Assembly: GCA_964496435.1 (NCBI GenBank) | Contig: CAZBZP010000003.1 | Span: 1 to 64,000, forward strand | DNA length: 64,000 nucleotides | Source of the DNA: Berkiella sp964496435 | GTDB lineage: Bacteria; Pseudomonadota; Gammaproteobacteria; Berkiellales; Berkiellaceae | Direction: 5' to 3' | In this document: piece by piece, positions 51,885 through 60,287 of the stretch | Position numbering within the stretch: the stretch's first letter is position 1 | Layout: each line of letters opens with the position of its first letter | Notes under the pieces: model-generated | Database searches by the model: none | Told to the model about the DNA's origin: nothing | What the model saw: the letters and a program-made list of their open reading frames with translations, nothing else | Program-made: the position numbers and the translations under genes

Positions 51885-53675
51885 TTATTCGGAATCAAAA
51901 TCCTGCTGATATGATCCCCATAGATCACGTACTGGACCTGGATTATTTAGCAATTCAGCCGACTCCCCACTCGCTATCACTTCACCATCGCTTAGCATAA
52001 TAACACTATCGAACTTGGGTAAAAGATGTAGCCGATGCAGAGAAACCAGCAATGCTGCTTCTGGAAAAGCATTGATCACACCGGATAGAATTTCTTTTTC
52101 TGTGGGTAGATCAACACTAGACGTAGGCTCATCCATTAAAATGAGCGAGCTAAACCGAGCAGCAAATAGTCCTCGCGCAAGAGCTAATCGTTGTTTTTGC
52201 CCAACCGAAAGATTAAGGCCTTTTTCACGAATATCTGTTTCAAGCCCCGCAGGTAATGTTTGAAGCACTTTCGAAAAACCCGCAAGCTTAACAACTCGAT
52301 GGATTTCATCAATTTCCGTCGGTAAATCCATCGTAATATTAAAAGCAATTGTATTTTCAAAAATCTCAGGATCTTGCGGGATCAACGTCGTGATCGCCTG
52401 TAATGGTTCAAGAGAGTCAAAAACAACGTCATCAATTTTAAGGCTCACCCCAGAAGGAGTATAGAGGCCACACAAAAGATTCAATAACGTGCTTTTACCT
52501 CCACCACTTTGCCCAATCAATGCAATTTTTTCGCCACGCTTTACCTTAAAATTAATTCGATTGAAAATTTGGCCTCGCTCCGCACCCGGTGCATGATGAA
52601 AAGCCAATCCTTCTATTTCAAGGGTGTGCCACTGACGGGCAGTTGCTGCACCTTGGGGCAAATGTGCCAATCGCTCAATATCATCAAGAATAGGCTGTAC
52701 TCCTTTAACATCGGTATTCATGCGCACTATTTCACCACAATGAATACTTAAATCTTGAAATACACCAGTCAGCTCCCATTGATAGCGAAAAATCATCACC
52801 ACAAGACCAATCATGATAGCACTCGTCGTATTCAAGGTATGAACGATGTAGCCAATTAAGATAGCAGCCTGCACAATAGATAACAAAATCATAAACGTAA
52901 ACCATTTTGTCTCATTTAAGACAGCTTCTTTACGAAAAAATGGCCAAATGGACATCATGCGTTGAAACAAGTTGGTGTGCGTTAGTTCACCTAGTCGCAA
53001 TGTCAACACCGTGGTCATGTTGCTGATGTAGTCAAAAAGTACCGCCCCCACATGATTTTCCACTTCATTTTCTGCTTCATAAAGAGGAATCAACTTACGA
53101 TCGAACAAAATCACCGCCACCATCACCATCAAAGAGGAGAACAGGCTGATAAGACCTACCGGCAGCGAAATCCACATTAAAAAACCGATTGAGGTCAAAA
53201 ATCGAACTATCGTTTCAATATAAATAAATTGATTTTCTGCAAAGCGGTGAAGCGCTGTCGATGAACGATTGATACATGTAATGATATTGCCTGAATGATG
53301 ATCTTGATGCCATTTCAGCGGTAATCGTGTTAGCTGTTCATACAGGTTAAGTCTAAAAGTTTGTTGGATTTTCAGCGCCACTTTACGCTCAATAACACGT
53401 GCGGGTCCGTGAAATAGCCAAAACAATAGTAATACACCCACCCCAAAGACGAGCCAAAATATGACATCATTCAGCTTGTGTGCTTCAAAATTCTGCAATA
53501 CGTCAATGGCACGACCAAAGGCGTAAGGGCTTAAACTCAATGCGCCTTGCGCTATGATATAAGCAATGTAATACCCAATGATGGCTTTGTGCCAAGAAGC
53601 TCCATAACGCCAAACAGAACCAATCAAACTAAAGTATGGATTTTTAGATATATTTTGGAAGTTATCTTTTTTCAT
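51885..53675 (-). CDS. ABC exporter, fused permease and ATPase
   Basis: 596 residues from ATG 53675 (MKKDNFQN), with GGGGA five bases upstream; the frame extends 16 codons more without SD support. Five or six membrane helices (about 35-330) form the exporter half, then the nucleotide-binding domain: Walker A IGQSGGGKSTLL, signature LSVGQKQRLALARGL, Walker B LILMDEPTSSVD and H-loop LLVSLHRLHLL. It probably works as a homodimer exporting a lipid, peptide or drug. Cargo of the element. Confidence 0.9.
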   Translation of the reverse strand: MKKDNFQNISKNPYFSLIGSVWRYGASWHKAIIGYYIAYIIAQGALSLSPYAFGRAIDVLQNFEAHKLNDVIFWLVFGVGVLLLFWLFHGPARVIERKVALKIQQTFRLNLYEQLTRLPLKWHQDHHSGNIITCINRSSTALHRFAENQFIYIETIVRFLTSIGFLMWISLPVGLISLFSSLMVMVAVILFDRKLIPLYEAENEVENHVGAVLFDYISNMTTVLTLRLGELTHTNLFQRMMSIWPFFRKEAVLNETKWFTFMILLSIVQAAILIGYIVHTLNTTSAIMIGLVVMIFRYQWELTGVFQDLSIHCGEIVRMNTDVKGVQPILDDIERLAHLPQGAATARQWHTLEIEGLAFHHAPGAERGQIFNRINFKVKRGEKIALIGQSGGGKSTLLNLLCGLYTPSGVSLKIDDVVFDSLEPLQAITTLIPQDPEIFENTIAFNITMDLPTEIDEIHRVVKLAGFSKVLQTLPAGLETDIREKGLNLSVGQKQRLALARGLFAARFSSLILMDEPTSSVDLPTEKEILSGVINAFPEAALLVSLHRLHLLPKFDSVIMLSDGEVIASGESAELLNNPGPVRDLWGSYQQDFDSE

Positions 53676-53831
53676 ATAAATCCCCAAACCAAAAAAAAAC
53701 CGAGCTTTTGTGTATTTATGCAATCACACAATTACTCGGTTTTTAAGAAGTTCAACTGACAATAACTATCAGCAAAAGCTACACCCTATTGTGTGATAAC
53801 TTTAAAGGCTGATTATTATTCCCATGCTATT

Positions 53832-54230
53832 AACTCCCGCGGTTTGTTCGGTTATATGATGGGGGCAGTTTTTGATAACGCTTGAAGTGGCCCCTCACGA
53901 CTCTATTCATGTTACCAACAATTTCTGGTGTTGGCGAGATTGTGAGAGCCGCTGAATGATAGAAGGGTTGAAAATCTTGATAAATGGTCACATTGGCCCA
54001 TACCCCACTATCCGCCGCTCAAACTAATAAACTTCTCATGATTTGGGTACATGACTATCTTTTTGCGTCCAAGTAGAGCCCAATCCAGCCAATGATAAAG
54101 AACATTAACCTGATATTAGGTGGTTTAGCCACTTTAGGTATAATCCTTTGCCTAAGCACCACTTCTAAAACCCCACTGCGCTTTGAAACAACTTCCGTGT
54201 TTCACCCACTGAGGTTAAAAAGAAAGTTCT
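53832..54230 (-). other. Probable gene debris, family not recognised
   Basis: This gap between the ABC exporter and the GNAT gene has no intact gene. On the minus strand there are two coding-looking pieces: EVVSKRSGVLEVVLRQRIIP running into LMFFIIGWIGLYLDAKR and a stop (about 54075-54215), then, in another frame, SGVWANVTIYQDFQPFYHSA continuing to YQKLPPSYNRTNRGS and a stop near 53832. Neither has a start. They may be parts of one decayed gene. Confidence 0.3.
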
Positions 54231-54292
54231 AAGATCGTCTACGATGGGGAGCCACTTCAGATTAAGAAAACTTACAAAAATATTTTCTGCCA
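54228..54292 (+). repeat. Imperfect direct repeat copy A, resembling the tRNA 3' end
   Basis: GTTCTAAGATCG, then GGGGAGCCACTTCAGATTAA and a run through CTTACA to TTTTCTGC. It matches copy B (56083) at about three of every four bases over some 60 bp. Both contain GGGGAGCCA, identical to the 3' end of tRNA-Asn (42605-42613). Possible att site or insertion scar. Confidence 0.5.
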
Positions 54293-54351
54293 GTATCTAC
54301 ATTAGCAAAAACAAAATTTTTTCTTTTAATTGCATCGCGCTGAAATGGTAC

Positions 54352-54816
54352 TCAATCTATCCACTCATAGAGTATCGCAGGACAATTTTCCTCATTACCA
54401 GAGCCGTCATCTAATGCTATTGCTTGAAATCCGTTGCGTTCATAAAAGCGTTTAGCGCCGATATTTTCCTGAAATGTATAAAGGCGAATTGGAGAGCCTA
54501 AAATTGATTTAGCATGTTTAAGCATCAAAGTTCCAGCACCTTGATTTGTTGCCTTGGGATTAATATAAAATTGATTTATCCATCCTATATTATCCCTTTT
54601 TTTCAAGGACATCATACCAATAATAATTTTTTCTTGTTCAGCAACAATAACATTTTCTTCAAGAAGCAGAACAGTTCGGACCCATTGATAAATGCTTTCA
54701 TCAGAATGTACTAATGGAGCAAAAGGAACCAACTCTTTACGCGTTCTTAAATAAACATCTGCAATTTCATTGACGTCTTCAATCGTTGCTTTTCTTAATA
54801 AAATATTTGTTTCCAT
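54352..54816 (-). CDS. GNAT family N-acetyltransferase
   Basis: 154 residues. Motif A INPKATNQGAGTLMLKHAK and the following IRLYTFQENIGAKRFYERNGF are typical GNAT acetyl-CoA binding elements; the N-terminus IEDVNEIADVYLRTRKELVPF fits the substrate side. Substrate unknown. Together with the Fic gene it makes a two-gene cassette between the repeats at 54228 and 56083. Confidence 0.87.
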   Translation of the reverse strand: METNILLRKATIEDVNEIADVYLRTRKELVPFAPLVHSDESIYQWVRTVLLLEENVIVAEQEKIIIGMMSLKKRDNIGWINQFYINPKATNQGAGTLMLKHAKSILGSPIRLYTFQENIGAKRFYERNGFQAIALDDGSGNEENCPAILYEWID

Positions 54817-54845
54817 ATCACAGCTTTCATTTTAAAAATATTGTT

Positions 54846-55952
54846 TTAAATCACATCTAACAAGTGATAGCTCGTACTTCGTCCACCCGCAGCATTTTGT
54901 ATAAAAATTCCTCTACTCTTTAATTCCTGTATATCCCTCAGTGCTGTATCAGTCGAGCATTTAGCCAACTTAGCATATTTTGATGTATTCATATGCCCCA
55001 CAAAACTATCTTCCAACATGCGATTTATAATAAGACGTTGCCTCTCATTTACAGGATTTTGGTTAATCTTATCCCAAAGTTTCGCTTTGAATAGTACTTT
55101 TGCTAATGATTCTTCTGCATTAGAAATAGCACGCCCAAGACAATCCAAAAACCACTCTAACCAACCGGTAATTTCAGGTGTGCTTCGTTGCTGTATTTCT
55201 AGCTGGTTGTAATAGTCTTTTCGCTCCAAGGCAAATTGCGTAGAAAGGCTATAAAATCGATCTGGTATGTTATCTGCGCGTGCCAACGCCATATCAGCAA
55301 TAGCTCTGCCAATACGCCCATTACCGTCTTCAAAAGGATGAAGTGTAACAAACCAAAGATGTGCTATTCCTGCTCTTAAAACAGGATCAAGGTTACTTTG
55401 ATTTTCAAACCATGAAAGAAATGCAGCCATCTCTTTTTTAAGCTTGTCTGCGCTTGGTGCTTCAAAGTGAACTTTCTCATGACCAATTGGGCCAGAGACA
55501 ACCTGCATAGGGCCATCTTCGTCCTTTCGCCAATTTCCAACAACAATGGAATGCATCCCGCTACGACCTGTAGGAAACAAAGCCGCATGCCAATCAAATA
55601 AACGCTTTTCGGTAAGGGGCTTGGAAAATTTTTGTGTGGCATCAAGCATTATTTCAACAATGCCTTCAACATCACGGCTTGCAGGTATCAATCCCGCAAT
55701 ATTCATCCCCAAACGACGTGCAATAGATGAGCGCACTTCTTCAGGGTTAAGATTTTCTCCCTCAATCCAGGAGGATTTCACCACATCACTCGTCAATGTA
55801 CTAAGACTGGCCTCACGCCTTAACTCAAAGCCTAACCCTTCCATTTTTCCAAGCAACCGACCTTGGTGATGCCTGACCTCAGCAAGCTTAAAAGACAGCT
55901 TTTGAGCATCCCACTTAAAATTAGGCCAATTTTGATGTTTGTATATCCACAT
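54846..55952 (-). CDS. Fic family protein with DUF4172 N-terminus (class II)
   Basis: 368 residues from ATG 55952, with GCGGTGA upstream; a GTG at 55961 is in frame. N-terminal DUF4172 (YKHQNWPNFKWD), inhibitory-helix motif SSWIEGEN (S60xxxE64G), Fic core HPFEDGNGRIGR (H205) and a C-terminal winged-helix that reads as HTH (YAKLAKCSTDTALRDIQELKSRGIF). Fic proteins transfer AMP to target hydroxyls; the inhibitory helix keeps them off. Inverted repeats upstream (55958-56054) suggest autoregulation by the winged helix. Confidence 0.92.
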   Translation of the reverse strand: MWIYKHQNWPNFKWDAQKLSFKLAEVRHHQGRLLGKMEGLGFELRREASLSTLTSDVVKSSWIEGENLNPEEVRSSIARRLGMNIAGLIPASRDVEGIVEIMLDATQKFSKPLTEKRLFDWHAALFPTGRSGMHSIVVGNWRKDEDGPMQVVSGPIGHEKVHFEAPSADKLKKEMAAFLSWFENQSNLDPVLRAGIAHLWFVTLHPFEDGNGRIGRAIADMALARADNIPDRFYSLSTQFALERKDYYNQLEIQQRSTPEITGWLEWFLDCLGRAISNAEESLAKVLFKAKLWDKINQNPVNERQRLIINRMLEDSFVGHMNTSKYAKLAKCSTDTALRDIQELKSRGIFIQNAAGGRSTSYHLLDVI

Positions 55953-55957
55953 ATTAA

Positions 55958-56054
55958 TCACCGCATCATTTGCAGTGATTATAGCTTTTATTTAGCGCAA
56001 AAACAAGATTAATTACCGCATTTTATGCGGCGAATAAGGGCGCTATTCACCGCA
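55958..56054. promoter_or_regulatory. Cluster of inverted repeats upstream of Fic gene
   Basis: Imperfect palindrome with arms TCACCGCA/TGCAGTGA at 55958-55978, perfect arms CCGCAT/ATGCGG at 56016-56030 and a further half-site TTCACCGCA ending at 56054. ACCGCA recurs three times. Candidate operator for the Fic protein's own HTH domain. Confidence 0.45.
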
Positions 56055-56082
56055 AGATACTTAGACCTGAGTTTAACTGTTA

Positions 56083-56150
56083 GTTCGAAAATCGCCCCAC
56101 ACGGGGAGCCAATTCAAATTAAAAAATCTTACATATAAAACTATCTCTGC
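56083..56150 (+). repeat. Imperfect direct repeat copy B, resembling the tRNA 3' end
   Basis: GTTCGAAAATCGCCCC, then CGGGGAGCCAATTCAAATTA and a run through CTTACA to CTCTGC. CGGGGAGCCAATT is identical to tRNA-Asn 3' end plus flank (42604-42616), and GTTCGAA matches its T-loop. Candidate right attachment site of the element. Confidence 0.5.
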
Positions 56151-56169
56151 TCTCTCAATGAGCAGTTCT

Positions 56170-56769
56170 TCATTTCAACACAAAATTAACATATTCCACT
56201 ATTTCACAAACACATTGCTCTGGGTTCTTATCAGAAGTATCTATTAGCAAATCATATGTGACATTCTTGTGGACATGATGAAACTGATGTCTTGCAGAAC
56301 CAATTTTCCTATCACCACGCTCTTTTTCTCTGCTTTCTAGTACTGCTAAATTAGCAGTGACGCCTATAAAGAATATATAACAATTTTGCAGTTCGTTTTT
56401 CCATTCATTGAGTGCTTCTTGACCGAAAGCTACCTCATCTACAATGACATTGTGCCCATGTAAAACTAAGGTATTAACCATAGCCTTATAAGTATCATTT
56501 ATTTTCTTGGCATAATTTCCCATCTGAATGCTAAATACTGTGCTACCTTCATGATCAATTTCTTCTTGCCACCAAAATCCCTGTTCCGCTTTTTCACCTT
56601 CCCAATTATTCATTTTATTTGGCATCATGCTGATCATTGTATCAATGCCAATATGCAAAAAGGGATTATCGACCATTTCTTGAAAAATATGGCTTATGAG
56701 TGATTTTCCTACACTTGATGGGCCATTTAGAACGATAACGATTGGCTTTTCAACGTTTTTAATGTGCAA
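56170..56769 (-). CDS. Chloramphenicol-phosphotransferase-like kinase (CPT family)
   Basis: 199 residues. Walker A IVLNGPSSVGKSLIS, catalytic-region Asp in LHIGIDTMISMMP, and a mid-protein VLHGHNVIVDEVAFG followed by VLESREKERGDRKIGSARHQFHHVH, all as in the CPT family. The founding enzyme phosphorylates chloramphenicol, but most relatives have unknown substrates. Monocistronic, leftward. Confidence 0.85.
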   Translation of the reverse strand: MHIKNVEKPIVIVLNGPSSVGKSLISHIFQEMVDNPFLHIGIDTMISMMPNKMNNWEGEKAEQGFWWQEEIDHEGSTVFSIQMGNYAKKINDTYKAMVNTLVLHGHNVIVDEVAFGQEALNEWKNELQNCYIFFIGVTANLAVLESREKERGDRKIGSARHQFHHVHKNVTYDLLIDTSDKNPEQCVCEIVEYVNFVLK

Positions 56770-56855
56770 AATAGTGTATTCCCCTTTTATATATGCAAGG
56801 CTATTTTCTTAAAGCGTGATAAGCGATTACTCTCAAATCTTCACAATAATGAGAT

Positions 56856-57389
56856 CTAGCAAGTTGCAATTTCAGGCTGTAAACCAATCGGCGTATACTT
56901 ACAAGTAAATATAAACGGTTTTGGATGGTTTGTTTTGCTTAGCACGAGCTCGTATCCTGAATTTTGAAGACATTCGCCAACAGAAATAATATTTTCAACC
57001 TCAAGATTGCTGTCGGTGTGTGGCACTTCCCAATGCTGGATTTGTTCCTTGGCTTTTATTTTTGCTGCTTGCTTATCCTTGGCAATAATAAAAACATTAT
57101 GATGCAACTCTGTGAACTGTTTGCTATCGTATCCACCTAAGTTTAAAAAATAGAGTTTTTCATGAATCGATGCAACCTTAGCTTTAGGCTGAATGCTTAT
57201 ATCGTAACCATCAGCATAGACTAACTCACCCCATGCGTCTAAATGCAAACTTTCCGCTGTTCCCCACCAGGTCTTTCGAAGCACATCGTAAGTATCTTCA
57301 ATCGATTGAGCCACAACAAATCGCATATCATGCAGCTCTATTAATGATGTTTTGGTAGCCCCGCCAATGTATATGACAAATAGTTTCAT
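56856..57389 (-). CDS. DUF1543 protein
   Basis: 177 residues matching DUF1543: KLFVIYIGGATKTSLIELHDMRFVVA, VLRKTWWGTAESLHLDAWGEL and a duplicated second half with KLYFLNLGGYDSKQFTELHHNVFIIA. Cytoplasmic, no known function. About 90 bp upstream of the CPT-like gene on the same strand; cotranscription is possible. Confidence 0.8.
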   Translation of the reverse strand: MKLFVIYIGGATKTSLIELHDMRFVVAQSIEDTYDVLRKTWWGTAESLHLDAWGELVYADGYDISIQPKAKVASIHEKLYFLNLGGYDSKQFTELHHNVFIIAKDKQAAKIKAKEQIQHWEVPHTDSNLEVENIISVGECLQNSGYELVLSKTNHPKPFIFTCKYTPIGLQPEIATC

Positions 57390-57437
57390 TATAATGATTT
57401 TCCCAAATATTTAATTTATTTAAATAATGCGTTTCAA

Positions 57438-57500
57438 AAAAATTGGCGTTTGCCTTCCTTGCGAACTGTTCGGAATTTCCGATAGTTGATTAACCTAAAA
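57438..57500 (-). pseudogene. Remnant of a second RhuM gene
   Basis: The minus strand reads NYRKFRTVRKEGKRQF before a TGA, matching TVRNFRTVQKEGEREV of the intact RhuM protein at 44129-45181. The DNA also keeps most of the palindrome (AACTGTTCGGAATTTCCGATAGTT is the degraded counterpart, split here only for comparison). Only about 20 codons survive, downstream of the Fic gene. Confidence 0.45.
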
Positions 57501-57516
57501 AAGATTACATTAACTT

Positions 57517-58632
57517 TCACTTAGTTGATGATTTTATGTTCAAGTAATAACGTGTACTTTTAAGTTCACCTACCTTTAGCAAAATATTGTTTTCAACAAG
57601 ATCTTGCAAGTCACGGGTAGCAGTCGCACGAGAAGTCCCTGTAATGCTGATATATTTTTCCGCACTGAGGCCTCCCTTAAAGCCACTGGGCCCTTCGCGA
57701 AACAATCGAGCGATGACCTTCTCTTGCCGTTCATTTAGAAGATCTCTTACTCTGTCATAAAATTTAGTTTTTTCAATCAGAAAATCAACAATCTCTAATG
57801 AATTGCTCTGAGCGTCTAAAACTGTTTGCGCGAAATAAATTAGCCAATCCGTTATTTCATTATTTTTATTATTTAACTCAAGGGCTTGATAATAACGCTT
57901 TCTTTTCGCTTCAATAGTTTGCGAAAGCGCGATGAGTGATGGCTGTCCAAGGCACTGGGCCAATGATTTTTCAGCTAATGCTCTGCCTATCCTGCCGTTC
58001 CCATCTTCGAATGGATGAATTGAAACAAAATAGAGATGGGCAATTCCTGTACGTGTTAGAGTTGGGAGGGGTTCTGAACCGTTTGGCGCTGATTTGTTAA
58101 ACCAATCGATAAAAGCATTCATTTCCCCTTTCATTCTTTTGGAAGGAGGCGCTTCAAAATGCACAGTTTCATTACCAATTGGCCCAGAAACCACTTGCAT
58201 AGGTTCATCATGCGTACGATAGCAACCAACTTCTCTCAAATCATTACGCCCATTGGTTATCATTTTATGCCAGCTATAGAGCGTCTTATGTGTAAGTGGG
58301 ACGTTAAAGTTTTTGTATAAATCCGTTAGCATGTTAGCAATGCCACTTTCAGCTGGTTTTACGCGACGATAGTCTGTATTAAATCCAAAATTACGTAAAA
58401 TAGATGCTTGAACACTCTCTCGGTTTAGATACTCACCCTCAATTTCCGATGTTTTCAAAGCTTCTTGTGTCATCATATCTACAACCAGAAGGTTTTTGTC
58501 ATCCTTGCTAAAATGCCTTGCTACACCTACAAGCACACCAGATTGGTGTAAAAATTTGGCCTCTGCTTCTTGAAGTGCCTCTTTTTTCCACTGGAAAGAA
58601 GGCCAGCCGTTATGTTCCCAATTCCACTGCAT
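57517..58632 (-). CDS. Fic family protein with DUF4172 N-terminus (class II), second copy
   Basis: 371 residues. Same layout as the protein at 54846: WNWEHNGWPSFQWKKEAL, inhibitory motif T61-SEIEG (TxxxEG), Fic core HPFEDGNGRIGR (H206) and C-terminal winged helix (AEKYISITGTSRATATRDLQDLVENNIL). The two differ widely in sequence, so they were probably acquired separately. Predicted AMP-transferase; target unknown. Inverted repeats precede the start. Confidence 0.92.
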   Translation of the reverse strand: MQWNWEHNGWPSFQWKKEALQEAEAKFLHQSGVLVGVARHFSKDDKNLLVVDMMTQEALKTSEIEGEYLNRESVQASILRNFGFNTDYRRVKPAESGIANMLTDLYKNFNVPLTHKTLYSWHKMITNGRNDLREVGCYRTHDEPMQVVSGPIGNETVHFEAPPSKRMKGEMNAFIDWFNKSAPNGSEPLPTLTRTGIAHLYFVSIHPFEDGNGRIGRALAEKSLAQCLGQPSLIALSQTIEAKRKRYYQALELNNKNNEITDWLIYFAQTVLDAQSNSLEIVDFLIEKTKFYDRVRDLLNERQEKVIARLFREGPSGFKGGLSAEKYISITGTSRATATRDLQDLVENNILLKVGELKSTRYYLNIKSSTK

Positions 58633-58648
58633 GAGTTAAAACCTCGGT

Positions 58649-58708
58649 ATTTATAACTCATAAAATAGCACATATATGAGCTATAAATCCATTCTTTATA
58701 ACTCGTGA
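58649..58708. promoter_or_regulatory. Inverted repeats upstream of the second Fic gene
   Basis: ATTTATAACTCATA at 58649-58662 and TATGAGCTATAAAT at 58675-58688 are inverted with one mismatch; TTTATAACTCGTGA at 58695-58708 is a third half-site. Located 17-76 bp upstream of the Fic start; likely operator. Nothing else is seen in 58709-58952. Confidence 0.5.
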
Positions 58709-58952
58709 CTATACACTAAATACTCGATTAGCTCTGACATTTTCGCCCAAGATTCTTGAAGCTCCCAACCTAAAATCTAACGATTACCTTAATGCAATCA
58801 CATGTTCTTGATCTGATTCTTGAATCACTGCAATAAAACTTTAAAGTAATTAATATTGGATATCTTGTGCATCACGGCATAAAAATTCATTGATCTAAAA
58901 TTTTTAACCATGTTAGGATTTTTTATAGCCTCGCGTTACAAGGAAGAACAAG

Positions 58953-59372
58953 ATGCTTTTAACCTGCCTTAAAATAACCAAAGAATTCTTCAGAGCAACA
59001 CATACAATCGGAACAAGCATTATCACGGGAGCGACAGCTGCAATTGCTTATCTTGTTTTTAACGGTTTTGAATGCTTGACGAGCAACATCTCCGCTAATG
59101 TAAGCTTCAATGCAGCTAAACTTAATTTAACGCAAATTTTAGATGCTATTTTTAATCACAATGGCACAATCAATCTGCCAACAAATATAAAGATATCTGA
59201 TGGGAATATCAGTGAATGCACCTTACCTATTGAAAAAGGGGTGTATGTAGGAGTAGGTTTTGGTGCTGCGACATTGTTATCACATTATGCACATCGCTGT
59301 GCAAAAGCAAAAATGAAAAACAAAAGAAAAACTGAAGAATATGAGCCGATTAATTCCACACTAAGCGTTTAA
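58953..59372 (+). CDS. Small membrane protein, unknown function
   Basis: 139 residues. Two hydrophobic helices (about 21-40 and 92-110) flank a soluble loop of about 50 residues rich in Asn and Ile; the C-terminus is very basic (KAKMKNKRK) then acidic. AAGGAAG lies six bases before the ATG. No family is recognised. It converges with the outer-membrane protein gene. Confidence 0.6.
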   Translation: MLLTCLKITKEFFRATHTIGTSIITGATAAIAYLVFNGFECLTSNISANVSFNAAKLNLTQILDAIFNHNGTINLPTNIKISDGNISECTLPIEKGVYVGVGFGAATLLSHYAHRCAKAKMKNKRKTEEYEPINSTLSV

Positions 59373-59411
59373 TACACATATTTTATGCTGTGAATTGAAG
59401 TCATTTTGAAA

Positions 59412-59428
59412 TGGGGGCTTGGCCCCCA
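59412..59428. terminator. GC-rich hairpin between convergent genes
   Basis: TGGGGGC-TTG-GCCCCCA, a 7-bp perfect stem with a 3-nt loop, with no clear T-run. Probably a bidirectional terminator. Confidence 0.5.
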
Positions 59429-59468
59429 CCTAAAGAAACGAGATTATTGTCTATTCTAGAATTTGAGC

Positions 59469-60116
59469 TTAAGAAAAAGAATAATTTAGACCTAACAATA
59501 CACTTCGAACGCCTGGCACATAATGATCCTGATCCTTATATTCATGGTTTATAGAAAGATTTAAGTTAAGATTATCCCGAACATTGTATCCAGCACCTAC
59601 CGCTACCTTAGGAACAAAACGTGACTCAGATTCAAGATAATGCGCATTTATAGCAGAATATACTTTACCACCGTTGTAAAAGGTATTTCCATTGATCCGA
59701 TTTGAATAGGATTGCTGCACAAAAGCAGTACCAAGTTTCGCAAACAGATCAAATCGCTTAGTAATAAAGAAATCAGCAACCCCTAAGACATCTAGGCCCC
59801 ATCTTTTGGTCTGGACACTTAGTTCAACATTTCTACCATCGGCGTCATAATAATCATGGGACTTATTCTCGATATTTTGATAAATTTGAATGCCTGCTTC
59901 AACACCAAGTTTAAATCTACATGTAGGTTCCCATAAATGCCCCGCAGCCAAACGCCCGGTTGCACCAATTTTATAATCATTAGGTGGATTACTTACGAAA
60001 ATCTCATTACCAGAAGCAGAACCAATTTGAGCGCTGAGGTAGGATTTAGAATAAGAAGCTGTGCAAACCATTAAGGTAGCTATAGAAAGCATGGTTTTTA
60101 TTGTTTTTGTGTTCAT
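59469..60116 (-). CDS. Outer-membrane beta-barrel protein
   Basis: 215 residues. Signal peptide MNTKTIKTMLSIATLMVCTASYS, then strands typical of an eight-stranded OMP: YLSAQIGSASGNE, ATGRLAAGHLW, FKLGVEAGIQIY, GLDVLGVADFFI, FDLFAKLGTAFVQQ, VPKVAVGAGYNV, LNLNLSINHEYK and a C-terminal VLLGLNYSFS ending in Phe-Ser. Same general class as the protein at 30030 but not a close copy. Confidence 0.85.
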   Translation of the reverse strand: MNTKTIKTMLSIATLMVCTASYSKSYLSAQIGSASGNEIFVSNPPNDYKIGATGRLAAGHLWEPTCRFKLGVEAGIQIYQNIENKSHDYYDADGRNVELSVQTKRWGLDVLGVADFFITKRFDLFAKLGTAFVQQSYSNRINGNTFYNGGKVYSAINAHYLESESRFVPKVAVGAGYNVRDNLNLNLSINHEYKDQDHYVPGVRSVLLGLNYSFS

Positions 60117-60287
60117 GGATATCCCAATTCTTATTTTGTTATGGTTATGCTAATAAATAAGAATTATCCCTAAATCTTATTTGCGAGCGAATATTATCCA
60201 GATGTAGAGTATCTATCAATATCTTTTAATATAAAAAGGATTTGAAATTAAGCTAAGTTAGCTGAGATATTCAATATTCCTAAAGTC

